DNA from: Marinobacter shengliensis
GTDB taxonomy: Bacteria > Pseudomonadota > Gammaproteobacteria > Pseudomonadales > Oleiphilaceae
Length of the DNA: 64,000 bases
NCBI RefSeq assembly: GCF_003007715.1
Contig: NZ_PXNO01000020.1
Location: forward strand, 47,030-111,029
Reading direction: 5' to 3'
The first letter of the stretch is position 1, and each line of letters opens with the position of its first letter. Both the position numbers and the translations under genes were made by a program. This document shows, piece by piece, positions 1 through 8,743 of the stretch. The notes under the pieces were generated by a model that was not told where the DNA came from, ran no database searches, and saw only the letters and a program-made list of their open reading frames with translations.

Positions 1-1
1 C

Positions 2-667
2 ACTGGTCCGCTGTCGTTCTCTCTGGAGCAGCCGCAGAACTCAATTGTCTTTTTCGATCCAGTGGAAGCTGAGTTAGATGATGCGGACAAACGGGACGGC
101 ATGCCAGCCTTCACTGCGCGCTTGGAAGACTCCCAGGGCGGGCTTAGCTATTCCGCAGCTGTTTTGGCACACCAACTTACCGTTGACGACGGGGCTGATG
201 ACGATAGTGCATTTGGCTTCGCCACCTTCGTTGCCGCCAAGATGGCTCTGACCGACATGATCACCCTGCAAGGTACGCTGACCTACACCGACGGTGCCAA
301 CAGCTACCTGTATCGCTCCGGTGAAAACTTCGGTGCCGCCAGCGCCTATGTGGATGGAGACAGCGTTGAAACCATCTCAGGCTACGGCGGCTCCATCGGT
401 GCCGGCATCAACCTGGGCGGTGGCCGCAGTATCAACATTGGCTACGGCTATGTTGAGGTTGACTGGGACGATGCGGTGAGTGATCTCGGTGCAGCAGCAG
501 TTGCTGATCAAAGCGAAAGCAACCAGGCCATTATGGCCAACTACCAGTGGACACCGGTCAAAAACGTCATGATGGGCGTTGAGTACCAGTTCCTGAAGCG
601 TGAAAACGTGGACGGTACCGACGGTGATGCCAGCCGCATCCTGTTCGCTGCGCAGTACAACTTCTAA
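2..667 (+). CDS. Outer-membrane porin, DcaP-like (3' part)
   Basis: The reading frame is open from the left edge, so the gene starts before the window; 221 codons are visible. The protein has alternating hydrophobic and polar stretches, many Gly, Asp and Tyr residues, and ends in ...AQYNF with a terminal phenylalanine, the usual C-terminal signal for BamA-dependent insertion of outer-membrane beta-barrels. The style of sequence fits trimeric DcaP-like porins of marine gammaproteobacteria. Its role would be passive uptake of small solutes across the outer membrane; the substrate cannot be read from the sequence. A GTG at 62 could be mistaken for a start, but the barrel-like sequence continues upstream of it. 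A strong terminator follows 30 bases after the stop. Confidence 0.8.
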   Translation, partial: TGPLSFSLEQPQNSIVFFDPVEAELDDADKRDGMPAFTARLEDSQGGLSYSAAVLAHQLTVDDGADDDSAFGFATFVAAKMALTDMITLQGTLTYTDGANSYLYRSGENFGAASAYVDGDSVETISGYGGSIGAGINLGGGRSINIGYGYVEVDWDDAVSDLGAAAVADQSESNQAIMANYQWTPVKNVMMGVEYQFLKRENVDGTDGDASRILFAAQYNF

Positions 668-697
668 CCCTTCCTGTTAGAAGTTAACTCAGAATTA

Positions 698-723
698 CCC
701 CGGCTTCGGCCGGGGTTTTTCGT
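698..723 (+). terminator. Intrinsic terminator of the porin gene
   Basis: A GC-rich stem CCCCGGC / GCCGGGG with a TTCG loop is followed directly by a run of T. It sits 30 bases after the porin stop codon. Confidence 0.9.
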
Positions 724-918
724 TTCAGGTTGGTGCAGTTTGCACCGCCATGAATCACTGCGCTCACTTGCCCCGAATTGCGCTTCACACCAACCCTGAA
801 AACTCAACAAGTTAGCCGTTTCCGCACCTTTGGCACGACTGATGCAATGTTCTGATTGCAAAGCCGGCCTCCGCAACGCTGCCCGGCCTCTACTGTCGCA
901 ACCCCATGAGGTGACACC

Positions 919-1029
919 ATGAAAATAGCCCAAGACCAGTCTGTTCTGTTCGAGCTTACCCAGCCTTCTGAAGCCATTGCCATGCAGGATCTGCACGACT
1001 ATTTCGATTGGATGTTCTTTGCTAACTGA
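919..1029 (+). CDS. Possible 36-residue small protein
   Basis: ATG at 919 is preceded by the ribosome-binding-like sequence GAGGTG with suitable spacing and opens a 36-codon frame ending in TGA at 1027-1029. The peptide begins MKIAQDQSVLFELTQPSEAI and ends DWMFFAN; it is acidic with a hydrophobic and aromatic C-terminus. It has no signal peptide and I recognise no family. It lies alone in the 370-base gap between the porin terminator and the oxidoreductase gene. The good ribosome-binding site is the main support; the short length leaves chance as a real alternative. Confidence 0.4.
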   Translation: MKIAQDQSVLFELTQPSEAIAMQDLHDYFDWMFFAN

Positions 1030-1044
1030 GCTAACTGATCAAAC

Positions 1045-1083
1045 CAGCAGCAGGCCAGCGGCCAAGGCCCTGACCTGCTGCTG
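1045..1083. terminator. Hairpin between small ORF and oxidoreductase gene
   Basis: A perfect 10-base inverted repeat, CAGCAGCAGG at 1045-1054 and CCTGCTGCTG at 1074-1083, lies just past the stop of the oxidoreductase gene on the minus strand. The minus-strand side is followed by a short GTTTGATC, so it may be a weak terminator for that gene. It also follows the small ORF at 919. Confidence 0.45.
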
Positions 1084-1093
1084 AGGAGCTCTA

Positions 1094-2344
1094 TTAGCCA
1101 GCCCGTAATCGGGTTCGCACACCCCGGGTGGTCATCACACCCAGCACTTCCATTAACGAGAGAATCCCCCTGTCATGCTGTTTCGGTGCCTTGCCACGGG
1201 CAATGCGGCCGATCTGCCGTGTGTACCAGCTCACTTCCATCAGGGCCATATCGTCGATGAGGCGGATACCGGTTTTAATGGGTTTCACGGCGCTGGTGAC
1301 CTGATTGCCGGCCATAATCCTATTCGGCAGATCCGGCTCAACCACTAATGGCCGGGCCAGGCCCACCAGGTCCGTCGCGCCGGAGGCGATGGCCTGGGCC
1401 ATGCCGGTTTCGGTACGGAAGCCACCGGTCACCATCAGCGGTACGTCGGTCAGCTCACGCACTTTCTCTGCGAATTCCAGGAAGTAAGCCTCCCGCGCCA
1501 GGGTGCTGGCTTTTACCTCGCCGTCTTCCGCACCCTTGGCCATGGCCGGGTTCTCGTAGTTACCGCCGGAGATTTCCACCAGATCAATCCCCTCTGCGAC
1601 GAGTGCCTTGATCACCGCCAGCGATTCGTCCTCGGTAAAACCGCCGCGCTGGAAGTCTGCGGAGTTCAGTTTGATGCCGATATTGAACGATTCACCGCAG
1701 GCTTTCCGGATAGCCCTGTACACTGCCAGCACAAAGCGGCGGCGTTTCTCGGCAGAGCCACCCCACTCGTCTGTGCGCTGATTGTGATGGGGCGACAGGA
1801 ACTGGCTCACGAGGTAGCCGTGAGCGCCGTGAATCTGCACGCCATCGAAGCCTGCCTTCTGGGCAACGGCAGCACTGCGGGCAAAGCGCTGGATGATGTC
1901 TTCTATTTCCGGGCCGGTCAGGGCGCGGGGTGTGGCAAACATGCTGCGGAGTTCTTTTTTGAACGGAATCGCACTGGGCGAGACAGGGTCTTTGTTCAGC
2001 ATTTTGGGGCTTTGCTTGCCGGGATGGTTCAGCTGCATCCAGATCTGCTTGCCTCCCTGTTGCCCGGCCTTGGCCCAGGCGGTCAGAAGCTCGAGATCGC
2101 TTTCATCCTCGAGAACCACGTTCTGTGGCTCCCCGATGTGCCGGCGGTCGATCATCACGTTACCCGTGATAGACAGCCCGGTGCCGCCCTCTGCCCACGC
2201 ACGATACAGGGTTGCCAACTCTTTGGTGGGATGGTTATCGATGGTGCCCAGGGTCTCGCTCATGGCGGACTTGGCAAATCGGTTGGGGATAACAGAGCCG
2301 TTTCGCAGCTTAAGCGGGGTGGAGAGCAGTTTTGCGGGGTTCAT
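1094..2344 (-). CDS. NADH:flavin oxidoreductase, Old Yellow Enzyme family
   Basis: A 416-residue FMN-dependent TIM-barrel protein. The N-terminus MNPAKLLSTPLKLRNGSVIP is the standard opening of the family, and HGAHGY at residues 172-177 followed by the LSPHHNQRTDEWGGS segment is the family's signature for FMN and substrate binding. Members reduce activated double bonds of enones, enals or related compounds with NAD(P)H; the natural substrate is rarely known. The length suits the single-domain class without the C-terminal iron-sulfur and FAD domains of dienoyl-CoA reductase. The start at 2344 has GAGG upstream. It lies upstream of nothing on its strand, so it is probably monocistronic. Confidence 0.88.
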   Translation of the reverse strand: MNPAKLLSTPLKLRNGSVIPNRFAKSAMSETLGTIDNHPTKELATLYRAWAEGGTGLSITGNVMIDRRHIGEPQNVVLEDESDLELLTAWAKAGQQGGKQIWMQLNHPGKQSPKMLNKDPVSPSAIPFKKELRSMFATPRALTGPEIEDIIQRFARSAAVAQKAGFDGVQIHGAHGYLVSQFLSPHHNQRTDEWGGSAEKRRRFVLAVYRAIRKACGESFNIGIKLNSADFQRGGFTEDESLAVIKALVAEGIDLVEISGGNYENPAMAKGAEDGEVKASTLAREAYFLEFAEKVRELTDVPLMVTGGFRTETGMAQAIASGATDLVGLARPLVVEPDLPNRIMAGNQVTSAVKPIKTGIRLIDDMALMEVSWYTRQIGRIARGKAPKQHDRGILSLMEVLGVMTTRGVRTRLRAG

Positions 2345-2493
2345 GGGAGCCTCATGTCATTGTTCTGGATGTTCATGGGGCTGATAGTGGATGGCTGCCA
2401 CCCGTCAGACATTGGCCGAGGAGACAGCCTTTCAGCGGAATAGCGGGACCATGCCCTACCGGCAATGGCCCCGTTCATGGCGAGCTACCGCGC

Positions 2494-3675
2494 TCAGAAA
2501 AAGGCCTGGATGCCAGTCTGGGCCCGGCCAAGAATCAGTGCGTGCACATCGTGGGTGCCCTCATAGGTGTTCACCACTTCCAGGTTCACCAGGTGCCGGG
2601 CAACACCGAATTCGTCACTGATGCCATTGCCACCGAGCATGTCGCGAGCCAGGCGCGCCACATCCAGTGCCTTGCCGCAGGAGTTGCGCTTCATGATGGA
2701 GGTTATCTCCACCGCCGCTGTGCCTTCGTCTTTCATCCGGCCCAGGCGCAGGCTGCCCTGCAGGGCCAGGGTGATGTCCGTTTGCATGTCGGCCAGCTTT
2801 TTCTGGATCAGCTGGTTGGCGGCCAGCGGCCGGCCGAATTGTTGGCGGTCCAGCACATACCGGCGAGCGGTGTGCCAGCAGTCTTCGGCGGCACCGAGGG
2901 CACCCCAGGAAATGCCATAGCGGGCAGAGTCCAGGCAGGTGAACGGGCCTTTGAGGCCTCGCACATCGGGGAAGGCGTTTTCTTCCGGCACGAAGACGTT
3001 ATCCATCACGATTTCACCGGTGATCGACGCCCGCAGGCCCACCTTGCCGTGAATGACCGGGGCGCTCAGGCCCTGCCAGCCCTTCTCCAGCACAAAGCCC
3101 CGAATCTTGTCGTCATCGTCCTTGGCCCAGACCACAAACACATCCGCGATCGGGCTGTTGGTGATCCACATCTTGCTGCCGGTCAGGCGGTAGCCGCCGT
3201 CTACTTTGCGGGCACGGGTAATCATGGCGCCGGGGTCTGAACCATAGTCCGGCTCGGTCAGGCCGAAGCAACCAATCCATTCACCGGAGGCCAGTTTGGG
3301 CAGGTATTTCTGGCGGGTTTCTTCGTTACCGAATTCGTAGATGGGCACCATCACCAGTGAGGACTGCACACTCATCATGGAGCGATAGCCGGAATCCACC
3401 CGCTCGATCTCACGGGCGATCAGGCCATAACTCACATAGTTGAGGCCACTGCCGCCGTATTGCTCCGGCAAGGTGGCACCCAGCAGGCCGTTCTCGCCCA
3501 TTTCGCGAAAGATAGCAGGATCGGTGTGTTCGTTACGGAAGGCCTCCACCACACGGGAGCGGAGATTCTTGTCAGCAAACTGCCGGGCGCTGTCGCGCAC
3601 CATGCGTTCGTCTTCGGAGAGCTGCTGGTCGAGCAGCAGGGGGTCTTCCCAGTTGAAGCTTGGTTTGTTGGCCAT
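2494..3675 (-). CDS. gcdH: Glutaryl-CoA dehydrogenase
   Basis: A 393-residue acyl-CoA dehydrogenase that oxidises and decarboxylates glutaryl-CoA to crotonyl-CoA, the late step of lysine, hydroxylysine and tryptophan breakdown. The start [13 protein letters not shown], the [19 protein letters not shown] helix and the C-terminal segment [20 protein letters not shown], with its catalytic-base glutamate near residue 372, are typical of the glutaryl-CoA branch rather than of chain-length-specific dehydrogenases. The frame is open for 19 codons upstream of 3675, but the ATG at 3675 has AGGGA upstream and begins the conserved sequence. It lies 85 bases beyond aceF on the same strand and may be expressed separately. 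Confidence 0.92.
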   Translation of the reverse strand: MANKPSFNWEDPLLLDQQLSEDERMVRDSARQFADKNLRSRVVEAFRNEHTDPAIFREMGENGLLGATLPEQYGGSGLNYVSYGLIAREIERVDSGYRSMMSVQSSLVMVPIYEFGNEETRQKYLPKLASGEWIGCFGLTEPDYGSDPGAMITRARKVDGGYRLTGSKMWITNSPIADVFVVWAKDDDDKIRGFVLEKGWQGLSAPVIHGKVGLRASITGEIVMDNVFVPEENAFPDVRGLKGPFTCLDSARYGISWGALGAAEDCWHTARRYVLDRQQFGRPLAANQLIQKKLADMQTDITLALQGSLRLGRMKDEGTAAVEITSIMKRNSCGKALDVARLARDMLGGNGISDEFGVARHLVNLEVVNTYEGTHDVHALILGRAQTGIQAFF

Positions 3676-3760
3676 GACGGTTTCCCTGAACCAGAAAACC
3701 ATCATCCTGCCAGTTTCTGCCGCCCCCGTCATCGCTAACGGAGGCGGCAGCAGGCATGCA

Positions 3761-5410
3761 TTACAACAGCAGGGTACGAATATCCCCCAACAGCTGCGCC
3801 AGCAGGTTGGTAAACCGGGCTGCGTCCGCCCCGTTCACCGCCCGGTGGTCGTAAGACAACGACAGCGGCAGCATCAGCCGTGGCTGGAATGCCTTGCCGT
3901 CCCACACGGGCTTCATGGATGCCTTGGAGACACCCAGAATGGCCACTTCCGGCGTGTTCACGATGGGCGTGAACGCGGTGCCGCCAATGCCACCCAGGCT
4001 GGTGATGGTAAAACAGGCGCCCTGCATTTCTGCCGGCTTCAGCTGTTTGTCCCTCGCCTTCTGGGCCAGTTCGGCGCTCTCGGCAGCCAGTTCCCACAGG
4101 CCTTTCTGGTCGACGTTTCGAATCACCGGCACCATCAGGCCATGGGGTGTGTCCACGGCAATGCCGATGTGGATGTACTTCTTGCGCACTACCTCTTTAC
4201 GTTCCATGTCCAGGGACACATTGAACTGAGGCAGTTCCGCCAACGCGGCAGCGCAGGCTTTGAGCAGGAACGGCAGCGGGGTCATTTTCACGCCACGCTT
4301 TTCGCCGGCCACTTTCTGGGCCTTGCGGAAGTCTTCCATTTCGGTGATGTCGGCATCGTCAAACTGGGTGACGTGGGGTACGTTCAACCAGCTGCGCTGC
4401 ATGTTGGTGGCGGTAGCCGCCATCATGCGGGACATGCCTTCGCGCTCCACTTCACCGAACTGACTGAAGTCCGGCAGCTTCACGCCCGGAATGCCGGAGC
4501 CTGTCGCCACACCTGTACCCTGCTGGGCCTGTTGCAGCTGGCTCTTCACATAGGCGTGCACGTCGTCCTTCAGGATGCGGCTTTTCGGGCCGGAACCTTT
4601 CACACGGGTGAGGTCTGCACCCAGCTCCCGGGCCAGCTTGCGCACGGCGGGGCCGGCATGCACCTTGGTGCCCGGCGCCGGTGGCTCATAGGTAGAACCC
4701 TGGGGCTGGGGCGCGGCTTCCTGCTTGTCGGCTTTTGCTTCGGGCTTGCTGCCCTGGCTGTCAGCCTTGGCGCTTTCACCGGAATCTGACGTTTCTTCCT
4801 CGTCGCCACCATCCTCTTCTATGGTCATTTCCAGCAGGTCAACGCCTTCAGAAAGCTTGTCGCCTTCCTTCACCAGAATCTTGCCGATCTTGCCGGCATA
4901 GGGCGACGGAATTTCCATGGTGGCCTTGTCGGATTCCACGGTGACCAGCGGATCATCCTCGCCAACGGTGTCGCCTTCCGCCACGTTGATTTCAATCACC
5001 GGCACGTCATCAAAACCATCCAGCGACGGAACCTTCACCACTTCGGTGCGGGAGCCGCCGGATTTTTTCTTGGGCGCCGGTTTGCTGTCTTCGGATTTGG
5101 CCTCGGTTTTACTTTCTGCCTTCGGATCGGGCTCGTCGGATTTGTCGCTGCCGTCGTCGTCAGAGCCGCCGGCACCACCTTCCATCATGCCGATCACATC
5201 GCCTTCCTTGACCTTGTCACCCACCTTCACGGTGATTTTGGTGATCTTGCCGGCGGCGGGCGCCGGCAGTTCCACGGAGGCTTTGTCGGATTCTACGGTC
5301 AGAATCGGATCTTCTTCTTCAACGGAGTCCCCTGCACTGACGATGATTTCGATAACCTCGACTTCATCAGCACCGCCGAGATCGGGAACCTTGATTTCCT
5401 GTTCACTCAT
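3761..5410 (-). CDS. aceF: Dihydrolipoamide acetyltransferase, PDH E2
   Basis: The E2 core of pyruvate dehydrogenase, which transfers the acetyl group from lipoate to CoA. Two lipoyl domains are visible, with lipoylated lysines in VESDKAS (Lys43) and VESDKAT (Lys162), joined by acidic and Ala/Pro/Lys-rich linkers. A peripheral subunit-binding domain ([19 protein letters not shown]) follows, then the catalytic domain ending with [15 protein letters not shown], which carries the active-site histidine. The NG in place of the commoner DG is, as I recall, shared with some Pseudomonas/Azotobacter-type enzymes. Its start lies 10 bases after the aceE stop, so the two form an operon. No E3 (lpd) gene is in the window. 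Confidence 0.96.
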   Translation of the reverse strand: MSEQEIKVPDLGGADEVEVIEIIVSAGDSVEEEDPILTVESDKASVELPAPAAGKITKITVKVGDKVKEGDVIGMMEGGAGGSDDDGSDKSDEPDPKAESKTEAKSEDSKPAPKKKSGGSRTEVVKVPSLDGFDDVPVIEINVAEGDTVGEDDPLVTVESDKATMEIPSPYAGKIGKILVKEGDKLSEGVDLLEMTIEEDGGDEEETSDSGESAKADSQGSKPEAKADKQEAAPQPQGSTYEPPAPGTKVHAGPAVRKLARELGADLTRVKGSGPKSRILKDDVHAYVKSQLQQAQQGTGVATGSGIPGVKLPDFSQFGEVEREGMSRMMAATATNMQRSWLNVPHVTQFDDADITEMEDFRKAQKVAGEKRGVKMTPLPFLLKACAAALAELPQFNVSLDMERKEVVRKKYIHIGIAVDTPHGLMVPVIRNVDQKGLWELAAESAELAQKARDKQLKPAEMQGACFTITSLGGIGGTAFTPIVNTPEVAILGVSKASMKPVWDGKAFQPRLMLPLSLSYDHRAVNGADAARFTNLLAQLLGDIRTLLL

Positions 5411-5420
5411 GGCGGTCTCC

Positions 5421-8087
5421 TTAGCTCAGCACCGGGTTCGTTTTGTTGCGATCGATTCCGTACTTGCGCATGGCTTCGAGAACCTGTTCAAGCTTGATCT
5501 CACCATCTTTGGCCAGGGCAGACAGGGCGGTGACGGTGATGTAGTAGCGGTCCACCTCAAAGAAGCTACGCAGCTTCTCGCGGGTATCGCTGCGGCCGAA
5601 ACCGTCGGTGCCCAGGGTCATAAAGGTTTTCGGGATGAAGGCCCGCAACTGCTCGGAGTGCAGCTTGATGTAATCGGTGGCAGACACCACCGGCCCCTGG
5701 GCCTTCTCCAGGCACTGGGTAACATAGGCCTGGCGCGGCTTGTCGTCCGGGTGCAGGTGGTTCCAGCGCTCTACGTGCTGACCGTCACGGGCCAGTTCGT
5801 TAAAGCTGGTCACGCTCCACACATCGGAGGCTACACCCCAGTCGTCTTTCAGCATCTGGGCGGCTTCGCGCACTTCGTTCATGATCGCGCCGGCACCCAG
5901 CAACTGAACCCTCGGGCTCTTCTTGCGGCCCTTGGTTTCCACCGATTCATACTTGTACATGCCCTTGATGATGCCGTCTTCGCAGTCTTTCGGCATGGCA
6001 GGCTGTTCGTAGTTTTCGTTTTCGATGGTCAGGTAGTAGAAGACGTTTTTGTTGTCTTCGAACATTTCTTTCATACCGTGGCGAATCACCACGGCCATTT
6101 CGTAACCGTAGGCCGGGTCGTAGGCCTTGCAGTTCGGAATGGTGTTGGCCAGTACGTGGCTGTGGCCATCCTGGTGCTGCAGGCCTTCACCGTTCAGGGT
6201 GGTACGGCCGGCGGTACCGCCAATCAGGAAGCCACGGGCCTGCATGTCGCCGGAAGCCCAGGCCAGGTCGCCCACACGCTGGAAGCCGAACATGGAATAG
6301 AACACATAGAACGGAATCAGCGGGTAGCTGTTGGTGCTATAGGACGTGGCAGCGGCCATCCAGGTAGCCATGGCACCGGCTTCGTTGATGCCCTCCTGCA
6401 TGATCTGGCCTTTCTTGTCTTCCCGGTAGTACATGATCTGGTCACGATCCTGGGGCACGTATTTCTGGCCTTCGGAGGTGTAGATACCGAGTTGACGGAA
6501 CATGCCTTCCATACCAAAGGTACGGGCTTCGTCCGGCACAATGGGCACCACGCGTTTGCCGATGCGCTTGTCTTTCACCAGTGCGCTCAGAATCCGCACA
6601 AACGCCATGGTGGTGGAGATAGCACGGCCGTCAGAGCCTTCCAGCACCTGCTTGAAGATATCCAGGTCGGGAATCTGCAGGGGCTGGCAGTCCTTGTTGC
6701 GCTTCGGATAGAAGCCACCGAGATCCTGCCGGCGCTTTTTCATGTACACCAGTTCCGGGCTGTCTGGCGCCGGGCGGTAGTAAGGCACCTCTTCCAGCTC
6801 GTCGTCTTTCAGGGGCACGCCGAAACGGTCCCGGAATTCCTTCAGGGTGTCGATGTCCAGCTTCTTCAGGGAGTGCGCGGTGTTCTGGGCTTCGCCCGCC
6901 GCGCCAAAGCCGTAGCCTTTGATGGTGTGAGCCAGAATGACCGTCGGCTTGCCGTTGGCCTGGTTCACCGCCTTGTGGTAAGCGGCATAGACTTTGTAGG
7001 GATCGTGGCCACCACGGTTGAGTTTGCTGATCTCTTCATCAGACATGTCCTCAACCAGCTTCGCCAGTTCCGGGTAACGACCGAAGAATTCCTTTCGGGT
7101 GTAAGCCGGGCCCTTGAAGCTGAAGTTCTGCAGGTCGCCGTCGCAGATTTCATCCATGGCACGCTGCATGGCGCCGTTTTCGTCTTTGGCGTAGAGCGGG
7201 TCCCAATGGCGACCCCATACGACTTTGATCACGTTCCAGCCAGCACCACGGAACACGCCTTCGAGTTCCTGGATGATCTTGCCGTTACCACGCACCGGGC
7301 CGTCCAGGCGCTGCAGGTTACAGTTAACCACGAAGATCAGGTTATCCAGGTTCTCGCGGCCAGCCTTGGAAATGGAGCCAAGGGTTTCCGGCTCATCGCA
7401 CTCGCCGTCACCGATGAACGCCCAAACCTTGCGGTTGTCCATATCGGTCAGCTCACGGCTGTGCAGGTACTTCATCACGTGGGCCTGGTAGATGGCCTGA
7501 ATCGGCCCCAAGCCCATGGAAACCGTGGGGAACTGCCAGTAATCCGGCATCAGCCAGGGGTGCGGGTAAGAGGACAGGCCTTCGCCGTCTACCTCTTCGC
7601 GATACTTGTCGAGCTGTTCTTCGCTAAAGCGGCCTTCCAGGAAGGAGCGCGCATAGATACCCGGCGCTGCGTGGCCCTGGAAGTACACCAGGTCAGATTC
7701 CCGCTTGTCGTCGCCACCGTGGAAGAAATAGTTGAAGCCCACGTCATACAATGTGGCGGCAGAAGAGAAGGTGGAAATGTGGCCACCCAGATCGCCCGGG
7801 CGCTTGTTGGCCCGCACCACCATGGCCATGGCGTTCCAGCGGATCAGTGAGCGGATGCGCCGCTCCATGAACAGGTCGCCCGGCATCTGCGCCTGCTTGG
7901 CCACTGGAATGCTGTTGCGGAATGGCGTGGTGATGGAATATGGCAGCGCGGTGCCATCGCGGCTGGCGCGCTCAGACAGGCGCTCCAGAATGTATTTGGC
8001 CCGATCAACGCCTTCGTTCTCGATCAGAGATTCCAGCGCATCAAGCCATTCACTGGTTTCAATGGGATCATCATCCTGGTACATCAA
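5421..8087 (-). CDS. aceE: Pyruvate dehydrogenase E1, homodimeric type
   Basis: An 888-residue thiamine-diphosphate-dependent enzyme that decarboxylates pyruvate and acetylates the lipoyl groups of AceF. The length matches the homodimeric gammaproteobacterial E1. The ThDP/Mg motif is visible as GDGECDEPETLG...NCNLQRLDGPV, and conserved segments such as GGHISTFSSAATLYDVGFNYFFHG-type sequence lie near the N-terminus. The ATG at 8087 has the strong ribosome-binding site GGGAGGG. It is the first gene of the aceEF operon and is followed by a long intergenic region shared with the divergent kamA-like gene. No pdhR regulator is adjacent. Confidence 0.97.
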   Translation of the reverse strand: MMYQDDDPIETSEWLDALESLIENEGVDRAKYILERLSERASRDGTALPYSITTPFRNSIPVAKQAQMPGDLFMERRIRSLIRWNAMAMVVRANKRPGDLGGHISTFSSAATLYDVGFNYFFHGGDDKRESDLVYFQGHAAPGIYARSFLEGRFSEEQLDKYREEVDGEGLSSYPHPWLMPDYWQFPTVSMGLGPIQAIYQAHVMKYLHSRELTDMDNRKVWAFIGDGECDEPETLGSISKAGRENLDNLIFVVNCNLQRLDGPVRGNGKIIQELEGVFRGAGWNVIKVVWGRHWDPLYAKDENGAMQRAMDEICDGDLQNFSFKGPAYTRKEFFGRYPELAKLVEDMSDEEISKLNRGGHDPYKVYAAYHKAVNQANGKPTVILAHTIKGYGFGAAGEAQNTAHSLKKLDIDTLKEFRDRFGVPLKDDELEEVPYYRPAPDSPELVYMKKRRQDLGGFYPKRNKDCQPLQIPDLDIFKQVLEGSDGRAISTTMAFVRILSALVKDKRIGKRVVPIVPDEARTFGMEGMFRQLGIYTSEGQKYVPQDRDQIMYYREDKKGQIMQEGINEAGAMATWMAAATSYSTNSYPLIPFYVFYSMFGFQRVGDLAWASGDMQARGFLIGGTAGRTTLNGEGLQHQDGHSHVLANTIPNCKAYDPAYGYEMAVVIRHGMKEMFEDNKNVFYYLTIENENYEQPAMPKDCEDGIIKGMYKYESVETKGRKKSPRVQLLGAGAIMNEVREAAQMLKDDWGVASDVWSVTSFNELARDGQHVERWNHLHPDDKPRQAYVTQCLEKAQGPVVSATDYIKLHSEQLRAFIPKTFMTLGTDGFGRSDTREKLRSFFEVDRYYITVTALSALAKDGEIKLEQVLEAMRKYGIDRNKTNPVLS

Positions 8088-8383
8088 ACCCTCCCCTTGG
8101 ACTCAAAAGGTGCCTCGTGGGCCACGATCAGCAGCCTGTCACGGTGCAAACTTGAAATGCTGCGATAACCTGCAGTTTTATTGTGGATACATCAGCTTGC
8201 GAGAAATGCTTAATAGCGCGTTTGACCTCTCTCAAGCATAGAACAGCTTTCACATTTTTCCTGCCGCGCGGGCCGGCTGCGGGCGGAGCTTTTGGCCCCG
8301 AACTTCCCGACACCGGCGGCACTGAGCGCGCCGCATGCCAAAACTTTCGTACTTTTACTACAAAATGAGCCAGAAAAACAAAC

Positions 8384-8416
8384 AAACAGCCGTTTGAAAT
8401 GCTAAAACAGCCGTTT
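8384..8416. repeat. Tandem 12-base repeat, possible activator site
   Basis: AAACAGCCGTTT occurs at 8384-8395 and again at 8405-8416, 21 bases apart start to start, about two helical turns. That spacing suits a protein binding the same face of DNA twice. The regulator is unknown. Confidence 0.4.
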
Positions 8417-8475
8417 TATTTAGATTAGTTACGCAATAATGTCCGGTTTCGATGACTTTCACAACCAGGCATCAG

Positions 8476-8497
8476 ACCAATGTATGAGCGCATTGGT
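8476..8497. promoter_or_regulatory. Gapped palindrome, possible operator
   Basis: ACCAATG at 8476-8482 and CATTGGT at 8491-8497 form a perfect 7-base inverted repeat with an 8-base spacer, the shape of a dimeric helix-turn-helix regulator site. It lies between the divergent aceE and kamA-like genes; the regulator is not identifiable. Confidence 0.4.
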
Positions 8498-8690
8498 ACT
8501 TACGAATTGCATCGCCATGCTAAACACCTGAAGCTTAAACAAATCTGCGATTTTTGGACTATTTCGCCTTAAATTAGCGATATTCGGTGAATTTAGACGA
8601 TGAACTCAGACCCCAAACACTGAATTATTAATTAGACCTGAAAATGAATTTCGATTTATGTATACTTGCCTGCCCGTTTTTTAACCAGTG

Positions 8691-8714
8691 AAGGAGGTTA
8701 CTAACCCTCCTTTT
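8691..8714 (+). terminator. Hairpin with T tail in the leader of the kamA-like gene
   Basis: AAGGAGG at 8691-8697 pairs with CCTCCTT at 8706-8712, followed by TTTTAT. It begins about 25 bases after the TATACT -10 box and ends 30 bases before the start codon. It could be a weak attenuator or only an RNA stabiliser. Confidence 0.4.
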
Positions 8715-8743
8715 ATCTTTGGCACCTAATCAGAGGGCGATCT

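Larger units (their letters stand above)
8088..8743. other. Regulatory intergenic region between aceE and the kamA-like gene
   Basis: This 656-base gap holds no credible gene. Its middle and right parts are AT-rich. It contains a repeated 12-mer AAACAGCCGTTT at 8384 and 8405, a gapped palindrome ACCAATG-8-CATTGGT at 8476-8497, a plausible sigma70 -10 box TATACT at 8661-8666 pointing to the kamA-like gene, and a hairpin with a T tail at 8691-8714. Both flanking genes are transcribed away from the gap, so it should carry both promoters. I could not place the aceE promoter with confidence. Confidence 0.6.

Noticed and set aside
664..996. 110-codon frame on the minus strand after the porin gene
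   Set aside because: It covers the porin terminator, has no ribosome-binding site and a composition unlike a protein.
4917..7850. 977-codon open frame on the plus strand opposite aceE/aceF
   Set aside because: It is the antisense shadow of two certain genes. GC-rich codons often leave the opposite strand open, and the translation has no recognisable motif or ribosome-binding site.
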